Assembly (NCBI GenBank): GCA_011050615.1
Contig: DRFJ01000015.1
Location: 1 to 64,000 of the forward strand
From: Bacteroidota bacterium
GTDB lineage: Bacteria > Bacteroidota > Bacteroidia > Bacteroidales > VadinHA17
Reading direction: 5' to 3'
DNA: 64,000 nt
In this document: in pieces, positions 25,939 to 35,563 of the stretch
Layout: each line of letters begins with the position of its first letter
Numbering within the stretch: the first letter of the stretch is position 1
Notes under the pieces: model-generated
Told to the model about the DNA's origin: nothing
Databases searched by the model: none
What the model saw: only the letters and a program-made list of their open reading frames with translations
Made by a program: the position numbers and the translations under genes

Positions 25939-27498
25939 GTGATAAGCAGGGATTTAATAGTAGACTCAGGCCCGAAGGAAATATCCATCGCGTTGCTTGA
26001 GCAAAAACAGCTCGTCGAGCTTAACAAGGAAAAGAAGGATATAAAGTATGCCGTCGGGGATATTTATCTTGGGAAAGTAAAAAAGATAATGCCCGGTCTG
26101 AATGCTGCATTTATCAATGTCGGATACGAACGTGATGCCTTCCTTCATTACCTTGACCTGGGAGCACAGTTCCGTTCCCTGCATAAGTATTATGAGCTGG
26201 CCCTGAAAAGAAAGGGGAAGATTATTCCGGTTCAAAAATTTAAAAATGAACCTGACATTAACAAGGATGGAAAAATATCCGATGTACTGAAAGCAGGACA
26301 AACGGTTATTGTGCAGGTTACCAAAGAGCCAATCTCAACAAAGGGGCCACGACTGGGTTCAGAAATTTCCATTGCCGGAAGAAACCTTGTTCTGCTTCCC
26401 TTTTCTGATAAGGTATCGGTATCAACCAAGATAGAAAGCGCTGAGGAGAAAAACAGGCTTAAGGCTCTTATAATGAGTATAAAGCCCCAAAATTACGGTG
26501 TAATAATAAGAACTGTCGCCGAAGGTAAAAAGGTCGCAACCCTGGATACCGAATTAAGAGATCTGGTTGAACGCTTTGAGAAAGCCTTTAATGGCCTGCA
26601 CAGGGATATTACAAAACCGAAGCTTTTTATCAGGGAGCTGAACCTGACAAATGCCATTATCAGGGATATTCTAAATGTGAGTTTTACCAGTATTACTGTT
26701 AATGACCATGTGCTGGCTGCTGAAATAAAACAGTATGTGAGGGAAATAGCACCGGATAAGGAAAAGATTGTAAGAATCTACAAAGGGGAAAGCCCCATCT
26801 TCGATCATTTCGGTGTCACAAAACAAATAAAAACACTTTTTGGTAAAACAGTATCATTCAGGCATGGATCCTATCTCATAATTGAACATACCGAAGCACT
26901 GCATGTGATTGATGTTAACAGCGGGAACAGATCAAAAGCCGATGCCGACCAGGAAACAAATGCCCTCCAGGTAAACCTTGAAGCTGCCAAAGAAATTGCC
27001 AGACAGCTAAGACTCAGGGATATGGGCGGCATAATAGTCATTGATTTCATAGATATGCAATCGAACGAGCATAAACAAAAGCTCTTCGATACTATGAAGG
27101 AAATAATGGCTGATGACCGTACAAGACACAATATACTCCCTCTGAGCAAATATGGCTTGATGCAGATAACACGGCAGAGGGTGAGACCTGAGATGAATAT
27201 CAGCGTAGAAGAAAAATGCCCTGCCTGTAACGGGACCGGTAAAATAGGACCATCATTACTCTATATAGAAAAAATAGAGAATGACCTGAAAATGATACTC
27301 GAGAAAGTAAAAACAAGAAATTTTATTCTCAGGTTACATCCTTTTATTGCAGCTTTCCTTACTATAGGATTCAGACCCGAATATCGTAAAATGGCAAAAA
27401 GAAATAACTGCAAAATAGAAATCAGGCCCATAAACTCATACCATTTCCTTGAGTACAGGTTTACTGACAAATTCGGTGATGAAATAGACCTGGGTTAA
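25939..27498 (+). CDS. rng: Ribonuclease E/G family endoribonuclease
   Basis: The 519-residue RNase G-type enzyme is involved in rRNA and mRNA processing. It has an S1 domain (about 35-125: GDIYLGKVKKIMPGLNAAFINVGYERDAFLH), an RNase H-like and DNase I-like core with VIDVNSGNRSKADADQETNALQVNLEAAKEIARQLRLRDMGGIIVIDFIDM (catalytic Asp residues), and the zinc-link CPACNGTGK. There is no long RNase E-type C-terminal scaffold. Translation begins at GTG (25939) because the upstream ATG reads straight into a stop, and the product MISRDLIVDSGPKEISIALLE fits the family. Confidence 0.94.
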   Translation: MISRDLIVDSGPKEISIALLEQKQLVELNKEKKDIKYAVGDIYLGKVKKIMPGLNAAFINVGYERDAFLHYLDLGAQFRSLHKYYELALKRKGKIIPVQKFKNEPDINKDGKISDVLKAGQTVIVQVTKEPISTKGPRLGSEISIAGRNLVLLPFSDKVSVSTKIESAEEKNRLKALIMSIKPQNYGVIIRTVAEGKKVATLDTELRDLVERFEKAFNGLHRDITKPKLFIRELNLTNAIIRDILNVSFTSITVNDHVLAAEIKQYVREIAPDKEKIVRIYKGESPIFDHFGVTKQIKTLFGKTVSFRHGSYLIIEHTEALHVIDVNSGNRSKADADQETNALQVNLEAAKEIARQLRLRDMGGIIVIDFIDMQSNEHKQKLFDTMKEIMADDRTRHNILPLSKYGLMQITRQRVRPEMNISVEEKCPACNGTGKIGPSLLYIEKIENDLKMILEKVKTRNFILRLHPFIAAFLTIGFRPEYRKMAKRNNCKIEIRPINSYHFLEYRFTDKFGDEIDLG

Positions 27499-27590
27499 TT
27501 ATTACAGGACTTTTAACCTTTGGAGATTTTTTTTGTTTCATGTACAGACACTGCTTATTAATTATGGGAAACTTAAAAGAATATGAGACG

Positions 27591-29552
27591 ATGATAAGAA
27601 AAATTACCCTGGTTTTCAGCTTAATATTTATTTCAGTTGCATCATTCGCCCAGATTTATGATCCTGTTGACTGGTCTTTTTCCTATGAGAAGACGGGCAA
27701 TCAAACCTATGACCTTGTTTTCACAGCTGTCATAGAAGAGGAATCACACCTGTATTCCATGCATCTCCCGGAGGGGGGACCCATACCAACAAGTTTTACT
27801 TTTGAAGATTCGGGTAACTATGAGCTCCTTGGAGAAACAAGAGAAATAAATGAGGGTGAGATTGTCTTCGACCAGGCCTTTGAGATGGAAATAAAATATT
27901 TCAGTGGAGAAGCTGAATTCAGGCAAACAATAAAATCAGATCAGGATAATTTCAGTGTTAAGGGTTTTGTAAATTATATGGCCTGTGATGACGAAAGGTG
28001 TTCGCCACCGCAGGACGTGGAATTCACCATCACAATATCGCAGGGAGAAACTGCGGAAATTGCTGTTGAGAGTGAAGGGCGCGGAACTCTTGCAGAAGGG
28101 CGTGGATTAACAGGCCTTCTCCTAGTATCATTCGCACTTGGAATAGCTGCAATACTGACACCCTGTGTATTCCCGATGATACCCATGACCGTTGCTTTTT
28201 TCTCACATGGATCTGAAAACAGGGGAAAATCATTTATTAAGGCCCTGGTCTTCGCTCTTTCAATAGTATTAATATATTCTTCACTTGGTATAATAGTGTC
28301 TCTTACAAGTGCAGGTGCGGGTTTTGCAAATACCCTCAGTACACACTGGCTGCCAAACATATTGTTTTTTACACTCTTTGTTGTTTTCGCTGCCTCTTTT
28401 TTCGGAGCATACGAAATTATTTTGCCCAATAAATGGGTCAGCAGTGCCGACTCGAAAGTAGACAGGGGTGGAATGCTTGCTGCTTTCTTCCTGGGTTTAA
28501 CAACCGTACTGGTTTCATTTGCATGTACCGGGCCCATCGTTGGAGCCCTCCTCGTTGAAGCCGCAAGCGGTGATGTATTCCGGCCCACAGCAGGTATGTT
28601 TGGCTTTGGACTCGGATTTGCCGTACCTTTTTTCCTGTTTGCACTCTTCCCCTCGGTGGTGAATAAACTGCCAAAATCAGGTGGCTGGCTTAATTCAGTT
28701 AAGGTTACCCTTGGCTTTATTATGCTTGCTTTCAGTATGAAATTTCTTTCTGCCATTGATACGGTTTACGGATTGAATATACTTTCAAGAGATTTTTACC
28801 TGGCAATATGGATTGTCCTTTTCTTCCTGCTTGGTTTTTATCTTATGGGCAAGATAAAGTTTGCTCATGACAGTGACCTGAAACATATTGGTATAATTCG
28901 CTTCTTAATTATCATTTTAGTATTTTCCTTTGCAGTTTACCTTATCCCGGGCATGTTCGGAGCACCGCTTAAGGGGATATCAGGCCTTCTGCCTCCTAAA
29001 TCTGCCGCAAGTTTTAACCTCGCCGGAAACAGCTCACAGGCAGGTATGACCACCCCTGCTGAATTTCTGACTGCTTCGGAGGGTTTATGCTCTGAACCAA
29101 AATATGCCGGTAAATTTGATCTGCCTTACGGGCTGAAAGGCTATTTTGACCTTGAGCAGGGACTGGCATGTGCCAGGGAAAGAAATATGCCTGTCTTTAT
29201 TGACTTCAAAGGCCATGCCTGCAGTAACTGCAAGGAAATGGAAGCAAAGGTGTGGTCTGATCCCGAAGTGCTGAAACGCCTGCAAAATAACTTTGTCATA
29301 ATAGCCCTTTATTGTGACGACAGAACAAGACTTCCCGGTAATGAATGGATTAGCTCCTCGGTTGATGGTAAAATAAAGAAGACAATAGGACAGGTAAATA
29401 CCAATTATGAGATTGAAATGTTCGGCACAAATACACAGCCGCTTTATGCCATAACCGATCATGAAGGAAAGCCCCTTGTTGACCCCATGGCGTTTAATCT
29501 GAACGTCTCTGAATATATTGAGTGGCTTGACGGGGGATATCAGAAATTTTGA
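27591..29552 (+). CDS. dsbD: Thiol:disulfide interchange protein DsbD
   Basis: The 653-residue protein moves electrons from cytoplasmic thioredoxin across the inner membrane. It has a signal peptide (from MIRKITLVFSLIFISVASFAQ), an N-terminal periplasmic DsbD-alpha-like domain with ACDDERCSPPQ, a CcdA-like membrane core of about eight segments (ILTPCVFPMIPMTVAFFSHG and SFACTGPIVGAL carry the redox Cys pair), and a C-terminal thioredoxin-like domain with GHACSNCKEME (CSNC). I start at 27591 because the signal peptide begins there; an in-frame ATG at 27540 would add 17 polar residues. The 3' end overlaps convergent lnt by 13 bases. Confidence 0.94.
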   Translation: MIRKITLVFSLIFISVASFAQIYDPVDWSFSYEKTGNQTYDLVFTAVIEEESHLYSMHLPEGGPIPTSFTFEDSGNYELLGETREINEGEIVFDQAFEMEIKYFSGEAEFRQTIKSDQDNFSVKGFVNYMACDDERCSPPQDVEFTITISQGETAEIAVESEGRGTLAEGRGLTGLLLVSFALGIAAILTPCVFPMIPMTVAFFSHGSENRGKSFIKALVFALSIVLIYSSLGIIVSLTSAGAGFANTLSTHWLPNILFFTLFVVFAASFFGAYEIILPNKWVSSADSKVDRGGMLAAFFLGLTTVLVSFACTGPIVGALLVEAASGDVFRPTAGMFGFGLGFAVPFFLFALFPSVVNKLPKSGGWLNSVKVTLGFIMLAFSMKFLSAIDTVYGLNILSRDFYLAIWIVLFFLLGFYLMGKIKFAHDSDLKHIGIIRFLIIILVFSFAVYLIPGMFGAPLKGISGLLPPKSAASFNLAGNSSQAGMTTPAEFLTASEGLCSEPKYAGKFDLPYGLKGYFDLEQGLACARERNMPVFIDFKGHACSNCKEMEAKVWSDPEVLKRLQNNFVIIALYCDDRTRLPGNEWISSSVDGKIKKTIGQVNTNYEIEMFGTNTQPLYAITDHEGKPLVDPMAFNLNVSEYIEWLDGGYQKF

Positions 29553-31126
29553 GGCTCACGTAAGCTGCGGAGTGGAGCTGCTATAAATGTTATTATAAGT
29601 ATGAATACTCCGAAGATGCTTACATACCTTGATATAAAATCGCCGTTAGATGAGTAAAATGTCAGTTCATTATTGAGCCTGAGAGAGTGACTTAATGAGC
29701 CTTCTTCCCACCAGTTCAACTGTTTTATTATTTTCCCTTTCCGATCAATAAAGCATGAGATGCCCGTATTGGCAGCCCTTGCTACTTCTCTTCTGTTTTC
29801 AATGGCCCTGACCCTTGCAAATATCAGATGTTGTTTGTAACCCGCAGTGTTTTCCCACCAGCCATCATTGGTGATGATTACGATGAGATTGGCACTGTTT
29901 CTTATATATTCTGTGATAAATTCGCCATATACCGATTCGTAACAGATCACCGGGGCAACCCTGGAAACACCATCAGAATGAGTGAAAACAGTTCTTTCAT
30001 CCTGAGTCCCGTAACCTGTCATTGTCCCTCCCAGATCAGGTATTATTTTCTTTTCAAGAAATCCGGGCAGGGCTCTTATTTTTTTCTCTATTCCCGGTAC
30101 CAGTTTTGACTTGTGATAGAAGCTTACCCCGTGCCCCTGGCTTACATGCATGGCTGAATTGTAAATTTCCAAAAATGAACCTTCAGGGCTTTCACTGTCA
30201 TAATTTTGAAATGCCTTCATTGTGGTGGCACCTGTAATAAGGCTTAAGCCCTTATGTTTACTCAGGAGTGAATCAATCATCAGGAAATATTTATTGCCGG
30301 AAACATCCTTCTCATAAAAGGGATCATCAATTGCTGTTTCCGGAAATATTATCCAGTCAGTACCGACGTTGATATTATTTCCGGCCATCTTTAACATCTT
30401 TCGAAGTTGCAATTCGAATGAGTACGTGCTGAACTTTTCCGAATAAGGGTCTATATTCGGTTGAATAATAAGAATATCCGACTTTTCATCAATCTTATCA
30501 GATGTGAAATACTTCAGGAATGAAAAACCTGACGGTATAATGAACAGTAAGAGGAATAAGATAATTTGTCTCCATGGAAACCCGTGTTTTTCTTCCAGTC
30601 TGCTTATACAAAAGAGTATTGAAAGGTTGCACAGAAGTATCCATAATGTACCTCCGGATGCTCCGGTGATGTCATACCATTGAATGAAAGAGATATCGTT
30701 TCCCAGAGTATTGCCAAGGTTTAGCCAGGGTGTGAGAAAACTTAGCCTGGAGTTGATATGCTCCAATATTATCCAGAATGTAAGGAGGCTGGCATATCCC
30801 AGGAAGGAAGATGATCTTTTGTATATTGCCGAGGCAATCCAGAAAACTGATGACATAAGGAAGGAATTGGCAGTAATGGCATATAAGGCTCCTGCTATTG
30901 AAGCATTACGCAACCAGGATATAGTGAGAAGGTTGAATATTATGAATCCGGGTAATACCCTCAGGAAGACAAGGCTGCCTGTGGCTTTTTCAATGATTGA
31001 GCGTCTGAAGACATAAAAAAATGGAACCAGGGCTGTTAACATTATCAGTCCGCTTGCCTTTTCATACCAGGCCAGTCCTCCAAGCAAACCACCTGCTAAG
31101 GGAATAAGCCATAATTTGTTTTTCAT
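29540..31126 (-). CDS. lnt: Apolipoprotein N-acyltransferase
   Basis: The inner-membrane enzyme completes lipoprotein maturation by N-acylating the lipid-modified Cys. The 528-residue protein has six or more membrane segments in the first 210 residues and a nitrilase-like catalytic domain (about 215-495). WIIFPETAIDDPF supplies the Glu, YHKSKLVPGIE the Lys, and APVICYESVYGE the Cys of the triad. A final membrane helix ends the protein. Many lipoproteins in this window (GldD, the dipeptidase, the MORN-like protein) would be its substrates. It overlaps the transporter gene by four bases and dsbD by 13. Confidence 0.95.
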   Translation of the reverse strand: MKNKLWLIPLAGGLLGGLAWYEKASGLIMLTALVPFFYVFRRSIIEKATGSLVFLRVLPGFIIFNLLTISWLRNASIAGALYAITANSFLMSSVFWIASAIYKRSSSFLGYASLLTFWIILEHINSRLSFLTPWLNLGNTLGNDISFIQWYDITGASGGTLWILLCNLSILFCISRLEEKHGFPWRQIILFLLLFIIPSGFSFLKYFTSDKIDEKSDILIIQPNIDPYSEKFSTYSFELQLRKMLKMAGNNINVGTDWIIFPETAIDDPFYEKDVSGNKYFLMIDSLLSKHKGLSLITGATTMKAFQNYDSESPEGSFLEIYNSAMHVSQGHGVSFYHKSKLVPGIEKKIRALPGFLEKKIIPDLGGTMTGYGTQDERTVFTHSDGVSRVAPVICYESVYGEFITEYIRNSANLIVIITNDGWWENTAGYKQHLIFARVRAIENRREVARAANTGISCFIDRKGKIIKQLNWWEEGSLSHSLRLNNELTFYSSNGDFISRYVSIFGVFILIITFIAAPLRSLREPQNF

Positions 31127-32007
31127 AATTTATTTCTGATTATACCGGGGCTTCTTCGCTTTATGGTAAGATAAACGCCGGTGAGTATGCAAATTACCGA
31201 AATAATCATAAATACAGTAATATTCTCCCCGTCTGCATAACCCCAGAGGGTTGATACCAGCGGGACCAGGTAGGTTACTGACACGGCATGGACGGGTGAT
31301 GTTCTTATAATCAATATGTTTAAAAGCCCAACCGCTATTCCTGAACCAAAGATTGACAGTATGGAGATGAAACCGAGGTTAAGGAGCCAGTTTTCAGTTT
31401 CAAGTGCCGGTCCAAAATCACTTATGAGAAGCGATATTCCTGCAATAGGCCCTACTATGAAAAAAGCCAGGGAGGTGATAACAACTCCGTTAATGTTCTT
31501 TATAAGGGTAACCTGGTTTGAGCTGATACCATAAAAAAAGGTGGCAAGAACGATTAGTAAGCCCGCCGGGTCAAATGAGAATGATCCCCTGTATAACAAG
31601 CCGCCGGCCCCTGCCAGGCCAAGAAGTATGCCTGCAACCTGGTTCCACCTGGCTTTCCTTCCATACAGGATTATCCCTGTTAATAAAGTGAACAGAGGTG
31701 TCAGGGCGTTGAGCATTCCTGCAACAGAGCTGTCTATCCTCCTCTGGGCAAAAGGATACAGGAAGGCTGGCAGTGCATTCCCGATTAAGCCTATTATTAA
31801 GAGGCTTAAAAAGTTGCCCCTGTTCATCTTCCGTATATTGACAATGGCAACAGGCAGGAGAAAGAGGTAACTGATAAAAATCCTCAGGGATGCAATCTGG
31901 AGGGAATCAAAGGAGCGGAGACCCTTCTTCATGAGAATGAATGATGTTCCCCATGTCAGTGAAAGGAGAATGAGTATAGACCAGTTGATAAGTTTATCCC
32001 TGAACAT
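31123..32007 (-). CDS. EamA-family drug/metabolite transporter
   Basis: The 294-residue inner-membrane protein has about ten hydrophobic helices in two EamA repeats (first starting LSLTWGTSFILMKKGLRSF, second with GIAVGLLNILIIRTSPVHAVSVTYLVPL). The frame extends 19 codons farther upstream, but I start at the ATG at 32007 (MFRDKLINWSILILLSLTWG), which is how the family begins. The substrate cannot be inferred. The ATGA overlap with lnt suggests cotranslation. Confidence 0.88.
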   Translation of the reverse strand: MFRDKLINWSILILLSLTWGTSFILMKKGLRSFDSLQIASLRIFISYLFLLPVAIVNIRKMNRGNFLSLLIIGLIGNALPAFLYPFAQRRIDSSVAGMLNALTPLFTLLTGIILYGRKARWNQVAGILLGLAGAGGLLYRGSFSFDPAGLLIVLATFFYGISSNQVTLIKNINGVVITSLAFFIVGPIAGISLLISDFGPALETENWLLNLGFISILSIFGSGIAVGLLNILIIRTSPVHAVSVTYLVPLVSTLWGYADGENITVFMIISVICILTGVYLTIKRRSPGIIRNKL

Positions 32008-32064
32008 GATAATGACAAAAGTAATATTTTTCAGACTGTGGAAACAGGAAGGTAAATTAAACAT

Positions 32065-32392
32065 AAACTGCTTAATACAGTGCAGGCATCAGTTTATAAT
32101 TATTTCAAGGACTTTGGTGTGAGAAATTTGCATTTTGATTGAATAAAGTATCGGCGTATTGTTTTTTGACATGTTTTTTAATACATTTACCCTGGTAAGA
32201 GAAGGAAATTAACCTTGAATGGTGCTTTTACTGTCCAAAAGCAATTTTTCCATTCTTTTCATGGCTGCCCCTGACTGTTCGTCAGGGGCTTCTGTGTTAA
32301 TCTTTGTTAATAACTGCTCTATAATAGCTTTATTTCTTCTGCATGGAATGTCTTTTTACTTATTTTTGATTTGATCTTAATAAAATAAAGTG
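32065..32392. other. Non-coding gap with two hairpins between divergent genes
   Basis: No credible gene. There are two hairpins: GCTTTT-N7-AAAAGC (32224-32242, followed by AATTTTT) and the perfect 9-bp GCCCCTGAC/GTCAGGGGC with a five-base loop (32267-32289). Upstream and downstream are A/T-rich and should hold the promoters of the divergent transporter and dipeptidase genes. The hairpins lie well before the dipeptidase start, so they may form part of its leader or end an unannotated short transcript. Confidence 0.5.
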
Positions 32393-33625
32393 ATGAAAAA
32401 TAATCTCTCAATCCTATTAATTGTCTTTTTGCCATTTATTTTTTCTTCCTGTGGCAATGAAGAAGCAAGAATAGCAAAGAAAGCAGACAGGATTCACAGG
32501 TCTGTACTTACAGTGGATACACACTGTGATACACCGATGCGGCTTATGAGGTCAGATTTTGATCTGGGAGTCAGAAATGAGGATGGCAGTGTTGATTTTC
32601 CCAGAATGGAAGAAGGAGGGCTTGATGCTGAGTTCTTTGCAGTTTTTATCGGGCAGGGGCCAAGGGACGGGGAAGGCTATAAGGATGCCTATGAAAGGGC
32701 AGTGGCTACCTTCGAAAAAATATATGAAAACCTTGATAAGAATTCAGTCATGGCTGAGCTGGCTTTTACGGTGGAAGATGCCTGCCGGATAAAGAAGTCG
32801 GGTAAGCGAATTGCTTTCCTGGGTATTGAGAATGGATATCCTGTGGGAAAAGATCTGTCAAAGGTTGAAGAGTTTTATAAGCTGGGTGCCAGGTATATAA
32901 CCCTTTCTCATTCACGTAATAATGATATATGCGATTCATCTACTGATGACCGTGGTGCCGAACACAACGGCTTATCTGAATTTGGTGAAGATGTTGTAAG
33001 GGAGATGAACCGTCTGGGCATGATGGTTGATGTATCGCATATTTCTGATGAGGCATTTTATGATGTTATTAACTTAAGTAATGCTCCGGTAATAGCTTCT
33101 CATTCATCATGCCGTGCCCTGTGCGAGAGTCCGCGTAATCTGGATGATGATATGTTAATGATGCTGAAGGAAAATGGAGGTGTCATTCAAATCTGCATCC
33201 TCAGCAGCTACCTTAAGCAACCTGAACCAAACCCGGTTCTTGAAGAAAAACTGGCGGAAATACGTGAGAAGTATAATGATTTTGAGGGGCTTTCAGAGGA
33301 AGAGTTCGAAACAGCCAGGAGGGAGTATTATGAAGTAAGGAATAAGTACCGGAAACTGGCCACTGTGGAAGATGCGGTTGACCACATTGATCATGTTGTT
33401 CAGTTAATAGGTATTGATCACGTAGGTATAGGAACCGACTTTGACGGAGGAGGAGGTATTGAAGGCATGATGGATGTTTCACAGGTGAAAAATCTTACTC
33501 ATGAATTACTGAGACGGGGATATTCAAAATCAGAAATAGAAAAAATATGGGGAGGCAATGTAATGAGGGTCTTGCGTGAAAATGAAAAACTGGCAGAGGA
33601 AACACGTCAGAAAGAAGGTGCCTGA
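32393..33625 (+). CDS. Membrane dipeptidase-like lipoprotein, peptidase family M19
   Basis: The 410-residue lipoprotein has lipobox IFSSC at about 20 and a renal-dipeptidase-type TIM-barrel. The zinc site is visible: VDTHCDTP (HxD), FLGIENGYP (bridging Glu), DVSHISDEAF and VIASHSSCRAL (His), and GIGTDFDGGGG (Asp). M19 enzymes hydrolyse dipeptides, including D-amino-acid-containing ones. A GTG immediately before the ATG is in frame, but the ATG at 32393 is the better start. The insertion at about 275-325 is Glu/Lys-rich. The stop codon abuts the convergent VOC gene with no gap. Confidence 0.92.
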   Translation: MKNNLSILLIVFLPFIFSSCGNEEARIAKKADRIHRSVLTVDTHCDTPMRLMRSDFDLGVRNEDGSVDFPRMEEGGLDAEFFAVFIGQGPRDGEGYKDAYERAVATFEKIYENLDKNSVMAELAFTVEDACRIKKSGKRIAFLGIENGYPVGKDLSKVEEFYKLGARYITLSHSRNNDICDSSTDDRGAEHNGLSEFGEDVVREMNRLGMMVDVSHISDEAFYDVINLSNAPVIASHSSCRALCESPRNLDDDMLMMLKENGGVIQICILSSYLKQPEPNPVLEEKLAEIREKYNDFEGLSEEEFETARREYYEVRNKYRKLATVEDAVDHIDHVVQLIGIDHVGIGTDFDGGGGIEGMMDVSQVKNLTHELLRRGYSKSEIEKIWGGNVMRVLRENEKLAEETRQKEGA

Positions 33626-34714
33626 TTAATTGGTTTTTTTTTCCTTTACCCTTGAGTACCTCAATGTTTTAATGATCCATGAGGGCAATCTTTTTTCCGG
33701 CCGTCTCTTGCTGAGGTCGATATACCAGCCAAGTTTCTTGATTATTGGTATTTTCAATGTTTCCACAAATTCTATAAGGGTACCGTCAGGATCTTCTATA
33801 TAGGCAAAATGACCTGCAGCTTCACCCATATCAAATCCATTTATATCATGGCTTTTTTTGCTGTCAACCGTAAAGCCGTGTCCTTCCTTCAGGCAGTGCT
33901 CTTTGAGCTGGTCCATGCCCTTGACATCATAACAGAGGTGTATAAATCCCGGGTCTCCCCAGTAACGATCCTCAAATATCCTGGAGGGCTTTCGACCCCT
34001 GACACTTATAAGCTCTATTACGCTGTCGCCAAATAGCTTGCTAAAAGCACCACGGAAAGGCTTGCTCTGCATTAGCAACACTCTCCTGAATTCCTGATCA
34101 CCTCCGGGAAGTTCATTAAAATCATTAAAAACACCCGATTTATCGTATATTAACCTGTCATAGCCGAGGATCCCCGAGTACACTTTCATTGATTTTTCTA
34201 TATCTGTTACCCCTATAACCGCTCCATAGGCTCCTCCGTTTACCTTTCTTTCATTCAGGAACCAGTCGGAGGCTTCAACAAACTGGAAAAGGTTATTATA
34301 GGGATCCCTGATAAAGAATGTTTTTCTTCCAAGCGGATCCCTGACCGGTTCACCCAGCACCATTGCACCCTTATCTTTATAACTTTTCAGTGCATCGTCA
34401 ATATTCTTGACTTTCATTTTACAGGCGAAGATTCCCAGGTCACCTGCCAGTATATCCCTCTTGGCTTCCTGTGGTTGCCTTTCCTTGTACTGCCATATTT
34501 CGAATCCTCCGCCGCTCTGCAGGTTCATGGCAAGGACAGCATGTCTCCTGCGTGGTTTGCCCCCGGTATAGGGGAGCATCAGCCTTGCCTCAGCTTCCTC
34601 TTCGAAAATAGGTATATCCATACCGAAAAACTTCCTGTACCATTCCCATGCCTCATGGAGGTTCTTAACCCCAACACCCATCTGCTGTATCCCGCTTATA
34701 ATATAATTTTTCAT
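33626..34714 (-). CDS. Tandem VOC (glyoxalase/dioxygenase-fold) protein
   Basis: The 362-residue protein contains two VOC modules: one at about 5-150 (GIQQMGVGVKNLHEAWEWYRKFFGMDIP ... DPYNNLFQFVEA) and one at about 160-325 (GAVIGVTDIEKSMKVYSGILGYD ... IEDPDGTLIEFVETL). Each has Glu/His positions suited to a metal site. The C-terminus (about 326-362) is basic. This layout occurs in glyoxalases, extradiol dioxygenases and uncharacterised lactoylglutathione-lyase-like proteins; the substrate is not evident. It is probably cotranscribed with the SDR and acyltransferase genes upstream. Confidence 0.82.
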   Translation of the reverse strand: MKNYIISGIQQMGVGVKNLHEAWEWYRKFFGMDIPIFEEEAEARLMLPYTGGKPRRRHAVLAMNLQSGGGFEIWQYKERQPQEAKRDILAGDLGIFACKMKVKNIDDALKSYKDKGAMVLGEPVRDPLGRKTFFIRDPYNNLFQFVEASDWFLNERKVNGGAYGAVIGVTDIEKSMKVYSGILGYDRLIYDKSGVFNDFNELPGGDQEFRRVLLMQSKPFRGAFSKLFGDSVIELISVRGRKPSRIFEDRYWGDPGFIHLCYDVKGMDQLKEHCLKEGHGFTVDSKKSHDINGFDMGEAAGHFAYIEDPDGTLIEFVETLKIPIIKKLGWYIDLSKRRPEKRLPSWIIKTLRYSRVKEKKTN

Positions 34715-34765
34715 TATCCTGGTTTATTAATTATTAAGCTGTAAGACCTCATCCTGCGCCATCTT

Positions 34766-35563
34766 TCACTGAGGTTTTATTCTGCCTGCTAAATTAAAGA
34801 AAATTGATGGAAAAAACTTCCTGATATATAACATAAGCAGTTCATTTCCTCCCACCAGGATTTCCCTCTTGTTGCGTTCAAGTCCCCTGAGTATAATCCT
34901 GGCAGCTTTTTCAGGAGATATTCCTTTAGCCAGTCCGGCATCCATTTTTCCATGTTTTTTCCCTGAGGAGGTTAAGGCACTGTATGAAATATTCGTCCTT
35001 ACCCTGCCCGGAATTATTACGGAAGCTTTTACATTATGGCCCCTGTTTTCAATGTGAAGGGTCTCAAAAAAGCCATGGAGTGCCTGCTTTGAGGCAGAAT
35101 ATGCTGACCGCAGAGGGAAGCCGAACCTGCCTGAGATGCTGCTGGTGGCCAAAATATGACCTGAACCCTGCTTTATCATATAGGGAAGCACCGCTTTGGT
35201 CAGTGCAATGGTCCCAAAATAATTGATCTCCATTATCTGCCTGTCGAGCCAGAGAGGTGTTTCAACAATTTCTGACCTCTGGCTCACACCGCCTATGTTT
35301 AAAAGTACATCAATCCTCCCGTGCTTTTTAACCTGTTCTGATACTATACCATCAATATTACTCATGTCAGCAAGGTCAAAAACGCTTGTACTTAGCAGTT
35401 GCTTTTTATCAGGATATCTTTTTCTTACATCACCCAGTTCATCTTCCCTGTTTGATGAGGCTATGACCCTTGCACCACGATTCAGGAGCTCGTAAACAAG
35501 TGCTTTACCTATGCCTGACGATGCACCGGTAACCCAGAATACGCTGTTATTGTATTTCATCAT
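34766..35563 (-). CDS. Short-chain dehydrogenase/reductase
   Basis: NAD(P)-dependent oxidoreductase of 265 residues with TGASSGIGKAL (dinucleotide loop), LNIGGVSQRSE (NNAG-like), SSISGRFGFPLRSAYSASKQAL (catalytic Ser, Tyr and Lys: YSASK) and PGRVRTNISYSAL. It resembles DHRS7-type SDRs acting on lipid or steroid-like carbonyls. Its 5' end overlaps the acyltransferase gene by 17 bases, which supports a lipid-related role, though the substrate is unknown. Confidence 0.88.
   Translation of the reverse strand: MMKYNNSVFWVTGASSGIGKALVYELLNRGARVIASSNREDELGDVRKRYPDKKQLLSTSVFDLADMSNIDGIVSEQVKKHGRIDVLLNIGGVSQRSEIVETPLWLDRQIMEINYFGTIALTKAVLPYMIKQGSGHILATSSISGRFGFPLRSAYSASKQALHGFFETLHIENRGHNVKASVIIPGRVRTNISYSALTSSGKKHGKMDAGLAKGISPEKAARIILRGLERNKREILVGGNELLMLYIRKFFPSIFFNLAGRIKPQ

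Noticed and set aside
27974-28756. 260-codon antisense frame in dsbD
   Set aside because: Opposite the DsbD membrane core; low-complexity Ala/Pro/Arg translation with no motif.
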